Source: Chondrilla cf. caribensis
Taxonomy: Eukaryota; Porifera; Demospongiae; Chondrillida; Chondrillidae
Length of the DNA: 64,000 nucleotides
NCBI GenBank assembly: GCA_964020155.1
Contig: OZ026549.1
Location: 370,133-434,132, forward strand
Reading direction: 5' to 3'
Below, piece by piece: positions 1-15,884 of the stretch. The notes beneath the pieces were generated by a model. That model did no database searches. It saw only the letters and a program-made list of their open reading frames with translations, and was not told where the DNA came from. Numbering within the stretch: position 1 is the first letter of the stretch; every line of letters begins with the position of its first letter. Position numbers and translations under genes: made by a program.

Positions 1-1389
1 AGGGTTTTCAAAAATTTTCTGAATTTTGAAGGAAATTGTGCTGGTATCTACCACTACCTGTTCCTATCCAATGGTGAGTAGTGGACGGTGTTACAGAGGT
101 GAATAGTGGGTGGAATTAGGGTTGAGGTGCTGGCAAACTGTATGTAACACTAAAGGCAAACAGTGATTTGATAATTTTTACACTGTGGTAAGAACTGACA
201 ATGTACTCCTAGTGTCAAACATCACACTGCATAGTAACACATACTATATATCCATCCTTTATTAGGTACCCTCCCAGATGTCTCAATAACTGGTACAACC
301 AGTACTAATACCAGAATCAAGGTGAACATTGGTACCATACCTAGTGGTATTAATAGGGTTTTCATTGGATATCACAGACTGGATCTTGGAGTACCAGTAG
401 TAGGAGAGTACGTGAATAATCATAGGGGATCATTAAGAACATTCTCCTCACTAGTACCTGGTGCTAAGTACAGGATCACAGCATGGGGACTTGGTGGAAG
501 TGATTATAAAAGAAGGAGTCTGTCGCCAGCTGTGAGGGAGGTTACTACAAAGGAACAAAGTGAGTTGATGCAATGGTCAGTTAAATGGTCACATAAGCAG
601 TGTGCACACATCACTAATCAGTGGATAAATGCCTACAACATCTCATACATGTACATCCTCCACAGCTCCATCTCCTCCGAGACACCTCACTATAACTAGA
701 GTGTTTGATGATGGGATTGAACTAAACTGGATACCACCTAGAGAACCTAATGGAGACATACGACATTACATCATCAAATACACTACACAAGATGGAACAC
801 AACAAGAGATCAACACTACAAACAACATCAACTACTACAACCTAACAGGACTAGAGAGAGGACAGACCTACCGCATCATCAGAGTGGTAGCTGTCAACTC
901 AGCTGGAGGTGGGAGAATAAGTAGACCTCCTATAACAAGTTATGTACACACCCCAACAGTGGAGAGTACAAGTGAGTTAGAGTTGGAGGTATTGAGAATT
1001 ATGTTAGAATATTAAAGACTATAATAATTATCTTGTCTTCATCAACTAGAGTCACCAGGAACACTTACACCATCTCAAACAACCAGCATACCATCTCCTA
1101 TGACCAGCACACCATCTCCTACAACCAGCACACCATCTCCTACAACCAGCACACCATCTCCTATAACCAGCACACCATCTCCTACAACCAGCACACCATC
1201 TCCTACAACCAGAACACCATCTCCTACAACCAGCACACCATCTCCTACAACCAGCACACCAAGTGAGTGTACTATAGCACCACAAGATACCACAGGTACA
1301 CCTACACATACACAAACATATACTAATGTTTGTGCCGTAGTATGCTCTTACGTAAAATAATAATTACTTTGCAACAATGTGTGTGTGTG

Positions 1390-1448
<59 letters not shown>

Positions 1449-2081
1449 ATGTGTGTGCATTGGTACTTGACTGCATATGTGTCAACTCAGATTGCTTGAG
1501 ACAAGTGATTCTGTTCACCAGGTCACACATCATACAAAGACATGCATACACTTTTGTTTTTTTTTATTAATATACCGTACGTATACACTCACTTTCGTGG
1601 GGTTAAACTTTTGCAATTTTTGTGGTTCAGCAGCCATCCGTGAAAGTTTCATCCAATGAAAATTTAGACAAGATGGGCATGGTTCTGTGGTTTTGTCAGG
1701 GAAAAAAAACAAAAATTGCAAAAACTCGCAATCCGCAAGTTGAACCTCGCGAAAACGTATACAGTATCCACAATTTATAGAGTACATTCCTTCCACACTG
1801 CAGGTACCACATCACAAAACTGTCCTATTGCAGTCATCATAACTGTAACTGTAGTGAACATCCTCATACTACTAGTCACCATTACACTACTGGTCATTGG
1901 TGTCATGCTGATAGTGAAGAGGAAGAGACACACACCCACAGTACAGTATGACCAGGAATACAAGGTACAGATTTATGATGAAGTGGGAGATCCTGTGAAG
2001 ACCAGCAAAGACACTAAAGTCTATCAAGAATTGGATGTCAACAAGATGGACGACACCAAGCAATATGCTACAATCAAGTGA
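1..2081 (+). CDS. G1: Ig/FN3 receptor, 3' part only, lacks both CCP modules
   Basis: Partial gene cut by the window edge. Exons: 1-73 (end of the second Ig-like module, frame starts at base 1), 266-559 (FN3-1), 666-971 (FN3-2), 1050-1262 (stalk, 71 codons, the longest in the array), 1804-2081 (membrane span, tail, stop). All joins are phase 1 and in frame. The stalk is about nine copies of a P-S-P-T-T-S-T heptad, a mucin-like spacer. No CCP exon lies between stalk and last exon. The left flank of the stalk intron matches the other genes up to about 1376 and then runs straight into the GT repeat that elsewhere follows CCP-B, so both CCP exons were probably removed by one deletion. The last intron also holds a MITE (1575-1764) absent from the other copies. 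The tail keeps YDEV, YQEL and YATI. Single-pass type I surface receptor by inference. Confidence 0.82.
1378..1459. repeat. GT microsatellite, G1
   Basis: Nearly pure (GT)n with one GC interruption. In the other copies this repeat begins at the 5' splice site of CCP-B. Here it marks the right edge of the deletion that took the CCP exons. Confidence 0.95.
1575..1764. mobile_element. MITE in last intron of G1
   Basis: About 190 bases flanked by TA on both sides (1573-1574, 1765-1766) with imperfect terminal inverted repeats. The left end has ccgtacgtatac then ttcgtggggttaaactt; the right end read in reverse has ctgtatacg then cgcgaggttcaactt. Short T-rich and A-rich arms follow inward. The same intron in G2 to G5 and G10 lacks it. 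TA target and small size suit a Tc1/mariner-type non-autonomous element. No coding capacity. Confidence 0.6.
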
Positions 2082-3533
2082 TCCTTGATTGGAGCAGTGT
2101 GCATTGACTTATTATAGCGAGTGCATTTTGCATTAACTGAACATCACAAGATAATGATAAGTAGAGTATGCTCCAACTAATAATGTGTGGGAAGTAGGCT
2201 GAGTTCATCCCACACAGTGTGTGCAACTGGTGTGTGTAACTGGTATTTGAATGAACTGTGTAGGGAATACATTCAAGTTACATAGATTACTGTTCTTTGT
2301 GTTGTGATTAGTATGTATATCAGAGAAATGAGAACACATAGACTAGAATGCCATTTTTGAAGTCAAATTATATAAACAGGCCAACACAGTGTATTGATAT
2401 TTGTGCTCTGATGTGTCAAGTAAACTACATGAAGGACCCATGGTGATGATCAGTCATCAAATTTGGAATCATTTCACTGGTCACCTTGTCTTGGTCTGTA
2501 GCTCTTTAGTACCTCCGTGGAAATGTACACACAAAATAATATAATGCATGTTGTTATGCATCATAATCATTGACATTGGTGAGACCAGGGTGACCAGCAA
2601 TAAAATCACCTTATAATTACCAGTCACGAGGTCTGTAGCACACCCAGAAGAGTGTGCACCCATCTGTATTTGTGTTATTACCTGTAACATGGATACTGGT
2701 CAGGCCGTGGTGACTAGCAACAACTGTAGAACTACCTGGATGGTCAACACCAGGCCATACCACCTCCATAGGAATGTACATACAATAGAATATGTACTAT
2801 TATATTATGTATCATATGCCACTATGGAGGCCGCAATAACTGGTGATAAAACATATTTACTTGGTCATCACCAGATCTATAGCACCTCTAGGAGGGTGTA
2901 TATGCATCTGTGTTTGTGCTTGATTTGACATATGGACAATGGAGAGGATGTGGTGCACGTGATCAGTTTTAAAATTCAAAATTATCTTGCTGGTCACCAT
3001 GAGGTCTGTAGCACATCCAGGAGGTGTGCATGCATTAGAATTTGTGCTATTATGTCATATGGAGACTGGGCAGACAGTGGTGACCAGCAACAAATGCAAT
3101 ATTACCTGGCTGGTCACCAGGAGGCATAGACCTACATCACCTCTATAGGCTGTCGTATGGACACTAAGCAGGCAAGGCAACGATAAATTAAACATTACCT
3201 ACACTACCTAATTACATTACAATCACAAGATTTGTAATACATCAAGGTAGTGACACTGACTTAATTTCAGGATCATGACTTGTGGTGCACATTTATGGCT
3301 TCAAAACACCATTTTCTTCTGTACACAAACTAATTGGCAGCCAGTTCAGTGCAGGTGGTGAGGTTTGGTGAGAGCAACTGATAAGACATCATGGGTGATT
3401 AGTTGAGGTGGGGATGGAGCTAGTACCCAGCTGTTAGCCAGAAGGAGGTTACTACAAGGGGAGTTGTGGGGGAGGTCACTACAAGGGGAGTTGTGGGGGA
3501 GGTTATAGTAAGGGATTAATTATAGAGCATACA

Positions 3534-3621
<88 letters not shown>

Positions 3622-3992
3622 AACACAGAGAGAGAGACACTCACACACAGAGAGAGAGACATAATATATGTATTACACCTCACAGTGGATCACATATTAG
3701 GTTATTTTGAAGTAGAAATAGAATTAAGTTACACATTAGTGTTGTGATATACACAGTCACATACATGATATAGACTGTGACAGAATCATCACAAAGGAGA
3801 AGTTAAAACCTTACAACTCCACCTCACATTTATGAAGAGTGAACCCACAGGTTAGGATACCACTCAAATACCCAACACCTGGTGATTGAGACACATCCTG
3901 CAGTGCATATACGTATATTATGTAGGCACACTAGTTTTAGTGTTCTGTTTCAGTGCAGACCGTACTTCTATTACTAGTAGTGGTAGAGTGAG
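2082..3992. repeat. Spacer G1-G2: 3' flank, degenerate tandem repeats, class A 5' flank
   Basis: 2082-2300 is the conserved 3' flank shared by the family, with a hairpin at about 2184-2216 (9-base stem tgtgtggga / tcccacaca). About 2455-3185 holds six or so diverged units of roughly 105-140 bases, recognisable by 'ggtctgtagcacatccagga', then a tgtacatgcatcagt-like block, then 'catatggacactgg' and 'gtggtgaccagcaa'. 3186-3992 is the class A 5' flank: a block near 3250-3500, a (CA)n tract at 3532-3625, and a conserved stretch ending in the start codon of G2. No gene is supported here. Confidence 0.75.
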
Positions 3993-4136
3993 ATGAGGAG
4001 TTTACCTATAGTCTGTAGTGTCCTACTGGTGTGTGGAGTGTTCACCACTAATGGAGAATCAGGTGAGGAACAGATGTAGTGTGTGTGAGGATTATACGTG
4101 TACAGACAATGGTAGACTGTGAGGTGTGGGAGAGAG

Positions 4137-4222
4137 GTAAGTGTGAGAAGAGGACTGGTTGTGAGAATGAGAGGAGGACTGATTGTGAGGGTGAGAGGAG
4201 GACTGTTTGTGAGGGTGAGAAG
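4137..4222. repeat. 24-base minisatellite, intron 1 of G2 (short allele)
   Basis: About three to four copies of a unit like gtgagaggaggactg followed by gttgtgag. It is the same array that is expanded to about 20 copies in G7 and sits at the same place in G9. Found only in class A genes. Confidence 0.85.
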
Positions 4223-6157
4223 AGGATTATAAACATATCACAAACTATAATACCACGTCCTATAACATTCTTCAGAAAATGTACACCCCTTCATACACCT
4301 TCTCTCCCTCCACAGTTCCTACTACTCCTAATGTGGTGATTGATGGATACACAGTCAGTTCAACCCTCAGCTCTACAGCTACTCTACAACTAGGAACAAC
4401 TCTTATTCTAGTTTGTAGACTCAGTGGAATACCACATGGACTACCAACTAACTATCACTGGACATGTCCAAATGAACCATGTCAACAAACAGGATATGAT
4501 GGGAGAAAGATCAACAACAATATTATAGCCATCAACATAACCTCTACAAGTGATGGAGGGACATACACCTGTAATGTCACTGCTGAAGGAAGGGAAGCTA
4601 GTCAACAGTTTCAACTGAATGTTCTTGGTCAGTGTTTGCAAGTGCATATTACTAGTACAGTGTGTACATACCCATGGTGATACATTGGTCTACTTCATAC
4701 TGTGTACTTTAGGTGGTCAAGTTGTTCACAGTTATGGGAGACTGATATTCAATGAGAGAGTCATCACTGACAAACAACAACTACAACCACCAAACAATGA
4801 TAGTGGAGATGGGAGGATTGAGTGTAGAGTGAGCAGTGGAGGGACTATGTTCTCATATCATGGACGCCATGTATCAACTGACACTAGTAAAGATGTTTAT
4901 CGGAACGCAATTGGATCTACTGCTACTTTAGTCATAAGAGATAGAGCTTTCAACAATTTTGTCAATTTTGAAGGAGAATGTTCTCATATCTACCACTACC
5001 TGGTTCCTATCCAATGGTGAGTAGTGGGTGGAGTTAGGGTTGAGGTGCTGGCAAACTGTATGTAACACTTAAGGCAAACAGTGATTTGATAATTTTTACA
5101 CTGTAGTAAGAACTGACAATGTACTCCTACAAACTGTCAAACATTACACTGCATATGTAACACATACTATATACCCATCCTTTATTAGGTACCCTCCCTG
5201 ATGTCTCTATAACTGGTACAACGAGTACTAATACCAGTATCACTGTGAACATTGGTACAATACCTAGTGGTATTGACAGGGTTATCATTGGATATCACAG
5301 ACTGGACCTTGGAGTACCAGTAGGAGGAGAGTATGTGCATAATGGTATGGAAGAATCAAGAACATTCTCCTCACTAGTACCTGGTGCTAAGTACAGGATC
5401 ACAGCATGGGGACTTGGTGGAGGTGATGATAGAAGAAGGAGTCAGTCACCAGCTGTGAGGGAGGTTACTACAAAGGAACAAAGTGAGTTGATGTAATGGT
5501 CAGTTAATTGGTCACATAAGTAGTGTGCACACATCACTAATCAGTGGATAAATGTCTAGAACATCTCATACATGTACATCCTACACAGCTCCATCTCCTC
5601 CAAGACACCTCACTAGAACTAGAGTGTTTGATGATGGGATTGAACTAAACTGGATGCCACCTAGAGAACCTAATGGAGACATACGACATTACATCATCAA
5701 ATACACTACACAAAATGGAACACGACAAGAGATCAACACTACAAACAACACCAACTACTACAACTTAACAGGACTAGAGAGAGGACAGATCTACAACAAC
5801 ATCACAGTGGTAGCTGTCAACTCAGCTGGAGGTGGGGGAGGAAGTCAACTTATAACAAGTTATGTACACACCCCAACAGTGGAGAGTACAAGTGAGTTAG
5901 AGTTGGAGGTGTTGAGAATAATGTCTGAATAATAATTACTATATCATGTCTTCATCAACTATAGAGTCACTAACGCCTACACCGTCTCCTACAACCAGCA
6001 CACCATCTCCTACAACCAGAACACCAAGTGAAGGTACACTATAGTATAGTATACTACACCTACACATACACCAACATATTTTACTGTTTTTGCCATATTA
6101 TGCTTATGCATGGAATAATAATTAGTTTAGTAACAATGACATCAATGGTTAACACCT

Positions 6158-6235
6158 GGGCATGAGGGTGAGACCTACAACAATATCACAGTGGCAGCTA
6201 GAGGGGCTGTGATCACACATGTACCAAATAGTACT
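6158..6235 (+). pseudogene. FN3 exon relic, G2
   Basis: Reads like the end of an FN3 domain (gly-glu-thr-tyr-asn-asn-ile-thr-val) compared with the live FN3-2 exon, but has lost about 13 bases after the 'val' codons and has no acceptor or donor. It lies between stalk and CCP-A. Confidence 0.6.
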
Positions 6236-6992
6236 CTACAGTACATACATATGTAAGTGAATACATTTCATCACCTCATTCCCCACTCTACGCACTATAG
6301 TACCTTGTCCCCCACCATCCCTACCTCCCAACACAATGGTCCTCACTACACTCACTACTACTGTACCAACTGGGACCAATATCACCATAGGATGTGTGGG
6401 TGGATACTACACTGATCGGGAGGAGATACTGACATGTGGAAGTGATGGACAGTGGAGAGGGAACATCACACAATGTACAGGTATGAACCATGTAATCAAT
6501 ACTAAGAGTCAACATATGTATGTACATGTAAACATATTATAGTGATGTACTTCATATTCTAGTAACCGAGCAGCTACGCATTAATTATGTATGCATGAAC
6601 GTTACACATGCATGTGGAAACATGAGGATTATTTGTGTATTATTATTACATTTAGGCTTGGAAATGGGCTATCACTATAGTCTAACAAATATTTTACCAG
6701 TTTAACTCTCAATACACCAAATGTTGCGTTGATGTGTGAACACTACACACAGCGCAAATACTCACACATGTTCTTACACAGTAACCACCCTCACTACCTA
6801 TACACTATAGGAACATGTACAACATCAAACTTGACTGCTGCATTTCATGACATATCCTACACTGTACCCACTGAGATAAGACCAGGTACTGTAGTGGGTG
6901 CACACTTGGGAGAAGGCCATCAAGTAGCTATCAGTGCTGTGTGTCAGGATGACAGGACATGGAGAGTACAGGAACAATGTGTCCAGAGTGAG

Positions 6993-7118
6993 TGGTGTGT
7001 GTGTGTGTGTGTGTGTGTGTATTATGTGTGTGGGTGTGGGTGTGGGTGGGTGGGTGTGTCTGTGTGTGTTATGTGTGTGTATGTGTGTGCGTGTGTGTGT
7101 GTGTGCGTGTGTGCGTGT

Positions 7119-7212
<94 letters not shown>

Positions 7213-7228
7213 GTGTACGTGTGTGTGT
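6993..7228. repeat. GT microsatellite after CCP-B, G2
   Basis: Interrupted (GT)n with TA, GG and GC variants, starting a few bases inside the intron donor at 6988. It supplies most of the 361-base last intron. Confidence 0.95.
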
Positions 7229-7632
7229 TCAGTTTGAGGCAAGTGATTCTGTACACCAAGATCGTAAATCACCCAAAGACATGCATATACTTCTGTTTTT
7301 GAAGTAATATTTCAACAATCCATAGAGCACATTCCTTCCACACTGCAGGTACCACATCACAAAACTGTGACAGTCCTATTGCAGTCATCATGGCTGTAAC
7401 TGTAGTGAACATCCTTATACTACTAGTCACCATTACACTACTGGTCATTGTTGTCATGCTGATAGTGAAGAGGAAGAGACACACACCCACAGTACAGTAT
7501 GACCAGGAATACAAGGTACAGATTTATGATGAAGTGGGAGATCCTGTGAAGACCAGCAAAGACACTAAAGTCTATCAAAAATTGGATGTCAAAAAGATGG
7601 ACGACACCAAGCAATATGCTACAATCAAGTGA

Positions 7633-9014
7633 TCCTTGATTGGAGCAGTGTGCATCGACTGATTATAGCGAGTGCATTTTGCATTAACTGAACATCACAA
7701 GATAATAAGTAGAGTGTGCTCCAACTAATAATGTGTGGGAAGTATGCTGAGTTCATCCCACACAGTGTGTGCAACTGGTGTGTGTAACTGGTATTTGAAT
7801 GAGTTGTGTAGTAAATACATTCAAGTTACTTGGATTATTGTTCTTTGTGGTGTGATTAGTATGTATATCTATGATAAAAGAAAGCAGTCTGGGAACTTAA
7901 ATAACTGGGCGGAGACAAATTGCCTCATGATTTACTTGATACTCATGTATGTGGACCTCTATAGAGGAGCAACGTAACCTGTAGTGACCACCTGTGGGTG
8001 ATGGCCAATCTGACTAGAGATCAAATTAATAATCCTCTCACAGGTCACCTTTGTCAGGGGCTGTAGTACCTCCACAAAAAGGGTGTACATGTATCAGTAT
8101 GAGGCATACAGAGGTGTGGCAGGGTGTAGTGACCAGCAAATATATGTAAAATCATGTTGCCAGTCAAGATACAGCTCTATAACATACAGCACTGCCATTG
8201 GAATGTACATACAAAGTATTATTATGCATCATATATGGACACTAGGGAGGCCATGGGACTGAATAAAACATCTTTTCTTTGGTCACCACCAGGTCTGTAG
8301 TACCTCCAGATGGTGTACATTTGTGCTATGATGTGTCATGTGGATACTGGAGAGGCCATGGTGACCAGTCATAAAATTGAAGATTAACTTGCTGGCCACC
8401 ATTAGGTCTATAGCACATTTGGGAGGGTTCCATGCATCAGTATTTGTTTTGTTACGAGTCATATGGACACTGGGCAGATTGTGGGGACCAGTGATAAAAT
8501 GTACAAAGTACACATGACCAGTCACCATGAGGCCTATAGAGCATTTCCATTGGAATGTACATCAGATGTTCATTTTCTGTTTATACTAACTTCATAATAT
8601 TATACTCCAGTCTCCAGTCTACTCACACACACAACACATACATATTACACTTTGTACATTTGTAATGTTCACAACAGGTAATAAGCTTAAACTAACCTGA
8701 TGGAGACAAAATGCACAATATCCACTGACGTGTGACGGGAAATGTACCTCTGGAACTCACACGTCTTCATGGTCTGCTTCAAAATCTTGAAATTGTGGTC
8801 AACGACCATTACATGTATCGTGCACAAATGTACGATATTCCAATTGATAGAAACTATGGACAATAATGTATAGCCCTAGGCCTATCAACACACAAACAGT
8901 GTACAGCTATCTTCAACTCAGTGCATGTATGTGGGAGCAATACCATACTGCTAAACATTGAAAACACTAAATGTGCCATATCTAACATAAATTTGCTAAT
9001 GAGATGTAGATAAT
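7633..9014. repeat. Spacer G2-G3, left part
   Basis: 7633-7860 is the conserved family 3' flank with the hairpin at about 7732-7764. About 7950-8570 is the degenerate tandem repeat of roughly 105-140 bases. 8570-9014 is the left part of the class B 5' flank, interrupted at 9015 by a retroelement. A 97-residue - strand reading frame over 8854-9147 crosses into that element and is not a gene. Confidence 0.7.
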
Positions 9015-9051
9015 ACTCGCGAAGGGACGATCGTGGTTGGCTGTTGTTCAT

Positions 9052-9165
9052 TGTAAAGTCAGTATCCATAATTCCAACCAAAAACAATTGAGTAAAAGTT
9101 GACATTTCGGCTACTATACTGTAACCTTCATCAGAACATGCAAACAAACACAGAAACAGTTACTT
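9052..9165 (+). repeat. Left inverted terminal repeat of the Penelope-like element
   Basis: About 114 bases, starting tgtaaagtcagtatccat and running to cagaaacagttactt. It is the near-perfect reverse complement of 10415-10526; the two differ by one A in an A-run and one a/g change near gacatttcgg. Confidence 0.85.
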
Positions 9166-9171
9166 AAGTGT

Positions 9172-10361
9172 TAAATCACTGTTCACTAAGGTCCTAGTAG
9201 ATGAAGTACTTCAGGTGATCCAGCAAAAAATGGAGAAAGACGAAAGTTTGAGGGACAGGACAGCCTTGACATTGAAACAGGTCAGTGAACTTCTGGAACT
9301 CTGTCTTAAAACAACTTTTTTCTCTTTTCGAGGACAGTTCTATATGCAGACAGAGGGAGCAGCCATGGGATCCCCAGTGTCACCAGTGGTAGCAAACATT
9401 TACATGTTTGAGGACCCTGCACTCAGGACGGCACCACATGCACCAAGAATCTGGAAGAGATACGTAGATGACACCTTCTGCGTGATGGAAAGACAATGTG
9501 GACATGTTCCTTGAGCACATCAACAACATACGCCCTTCCATACAGTTCACCATGGACCTAGAGAGCGAGAGGACTCTCCCCTTTCTTGACACACTCCTGA
9601 CACGAACAGAACAGGGGAACATTGACATCAGTATATACAGGAAACCCAGCCACACGGACTGATATCTACAGTACAATTCACACCATCCACCACATGTGAA
9701 GAGTGGTGTAGCCTCATGCCTGTTCCATTGAGCCAAGACCATAGCCACCGGTAACAACATCACGAATGAGGAAGAACACCTCAACATGGTCCTGAGCAAA
9801 AACGGCTACCCCAAACATGTCATCCGAGCTGCTAAAAAACCCAAAAAGAAGAAGCCACAGGAAGAGCCACCCGAGCACACCATCTACATACCTTATGTGG
9901 CAGGCGTAGGAGAGGACATAAGGAGAGTTTGCAGGAAACACCGTATCAAAACGGTATTCACCACCACCAACACTCTTGGCCAACAGCTCACCAAGGTAAA
10001 AGACATCGACCCAACCACCAAAAAGTCAGGAGTTGTATACAAGATACCCTGCAAGAACTGTGATCTTACATACATTGGAGAGACAAAGAGAAGCCTGGAG
10101 ACCCGCCTCAAAGAACACCAAGCAGCAACAAAACGAGGGGAAACTGAGAAGTCTGCCATAGTGGAACATGCCTGGAATGAACACCATCACCCCGACTGGG
10201 ACAACACATCCATCCTGGACCAGGCCAAGCACAACTCCACCCTGCTTGTTAAAGAAGCCATGCACATTTCACTTGCAGAGGCCAACACACTTCTCAACAG
10301 AGATCAGGGGACAACCATCACGGATTGCTGGAAACCACTATTGAAGCGACATCCATCATGA
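9172..10361 (+). pseudogene. Broken RT / GIY-YIG polyprotein of the Penelope-like element
   Basis: Coding resemblance begins right after the left repeat, in the middle of the RT domain, so the N-terminal RT part is missing. Visible RT motifs are AMGSPVSPVVANIY at about 9362-9403 and YVDD at 9461-9472, the catalytic Asp pair. A small deletion near 9490 shifts the frame. Two later stops (at about 9661 and 9730) are both TGA where CGA fits, as expected from CpG decay. The last open stretch, 9786-10361, holds a Lys-rich linker and a GIY-YIG nuclease (VYKIPCKNCDLTYIGETKR at about 10036-10092, followed by Arg and Glu-His). No functional enzyme can be made from this copy. Confidence 0.85.
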
Positions 10362-10414
10362 CGTCATCCTGCGCGCAAGCTTCAAACTCCACCCCCTACA
10401 AACTTCTATTTGAG

Positions 10415-10526
10415 TAACTGTTTCTGTGTTTGTTTGCATGTTCTGATGAAGGTTACAGTATAGTAGCCGAAACGTCAACTTTTTACTCAATTGTTTTTGG
10501 TTGGAATTATGGATACTGACTTTACA
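10415..10526 (-). repeat. Right inverted terminal repeat of the Penelope-like element
   Basis: Inverted counterpart of 9052-9165. It ends at the right target duplication, overlapping it by about one base. Confidence 0.85.
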
Positions 10527-10555
10527 GATGTAGATAATCTTTGTCAGATAAACTG

Positions 10556-10700
10556 CTAGGTTGAAGGATGTCCAAAGAGTGAGGGACTGCCAATCACTTC
10601 CAGGTATTTGTCACTGGTCAGTGGAGAGTACTTCATAGAAACGAGCTCATCATTGTAACTGATTAGTAATGTCGGGTAAGCAATCATGTCCTCATCATTG
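10556..10700 (-). pseudogene. Fragment of the small antisense membrane-protein gene (exon 2 only)
   Basis: Matches exon 2 of the 73-residue - strand gene found in the other class B flanks (NDEDMIAYPTLL at the start). A TCA replaces the usual stop, so the frame runs on to a TAG at 10556-10558. The first exon with the membrane span is missing: a deletion joins its donor end directly to sequence upstream of the start codon. Hence a broken copy. Confidence 0.5.
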
Positions 10701-11191
10701 CTGTTGGAGTGGAGGATTAGTCACACTTGTAATATCAAGTGGTCGTGTAACGTTCGATTGGTTAACACATTATGTGTCAGCCCACAGTTATATACAGTGA
10801 CTCTGTTCAAAATTATGTAGTACTACATGGCGTTGTGTTGAACTACCACAGTTACACACTGACTAGATGCTTGGTTATACATACAGTTCCATTTGTATAG
10901 CTGTCATAGTTATGTGTGCAGTGCATGCACCTTGATTATCTGAACCCTCGATTATCCAAATGAATCTAATGTCCCAATGTGTTCAGATAACCAAGGTTGC
11001 ATCCTTAGTTACATTCAGATGTTATTGTGTATTAGGCTTAGAATAGATTTAGTCTAGTGTATGCCTAGTAAGATTACACTACAAGTGGTAATTGAATTGA
11101 ATATTGTTTATACAAAACACATGCATTATACAGGCTTCCTACTAGACTAAACCTTAACAACAGCCACTTGTATGGTTGGTCAGTGGTGAAG
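10701..11191. promoter_or_regulatory. Class B 5' flank of G3
   Basis: Conserved in all class B genes. It contains a palindromic, pogo-like MITE relic at about 10919-11000 (arms cagtgc..ttgattatctgaac and gttcagataaccaaggttgc), then a block from 11040 to the start codon with 'gcctagtaagattacac' and 'aattgaatattgttta'. No clear TATA box can be assigned. Calling it a promoter rests only on position and conservation. Confidence 0.4.

Positions 11192-15884
<4,693 letters not shown>

Larger units (their letters stand above)
3993..7632 (+). pseudogene. G2: class A Ig/FN3/CCP receptor with a one-base frameshift
   Basis: Exons: 3993-4062 (signal peptide, starts MRSLPIVC), 4316-4627 (Ig), 4713-5016 (second Ig-like), 5189-5482 (FN3-1), 5589-5891 (FN3-2), 5965-6027 (stalk, 21 codons), 6301-6480 (CCP-A), 6811-6987 (CCP-B), 7349-7632 (membrane span and tail). 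The second Ig-like exon is 304 bases, while intact relatives have 303 or 300. An extra G at about 5002-5003 shifts the frame, and a stop follows either just past the donor or within the next exon. Everything downstream is otherwise intact, so this is a recent break, a disabled allele or an assembly error. CCP-B has Leu where the second cysteine should be. The tail reads YQKL instead of YQEL and keeps YATI. The last exon is two codons longer than in G3 just before the membrane span. The product would have been about 661 residues. Confidence 0.75.
9015..10525 (+). mobile_element. Penelope-like retroelement, 5' truncated and decayed
   Basis: Inserted in the class B flank upstream of G3. The 13-base target sequence agatgtagataat is present on both sides (9002-9014 and 10526-10538) and only once in the empty sites of the other flanks. 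The ends are inverted copies of each other: about 9052-9165 matches the reverse complement of about 10415-10526 with few differences. Between them are the C-terminal half of a reverse transcriptase and a GIY-YIG endonuclease domain, the order typical of endonuclease-bearing Penelope-like elements. About 37 bases (9015-9051) precede the left inverted repeat. Known biology: such elements are often 5' truncated and carry terminal repeats in direct or inverted orientation. Confidence 0.85.

Noticed and set aside
3420..3500. 'ggaggttactacaaggg' repeats in class A flanks resembling the end of FN3-1 (gaggttactacaaagg)
   Set aside because: The match is only about 16 bases and is itself tandemly repeated; too short to claim an exon relic.
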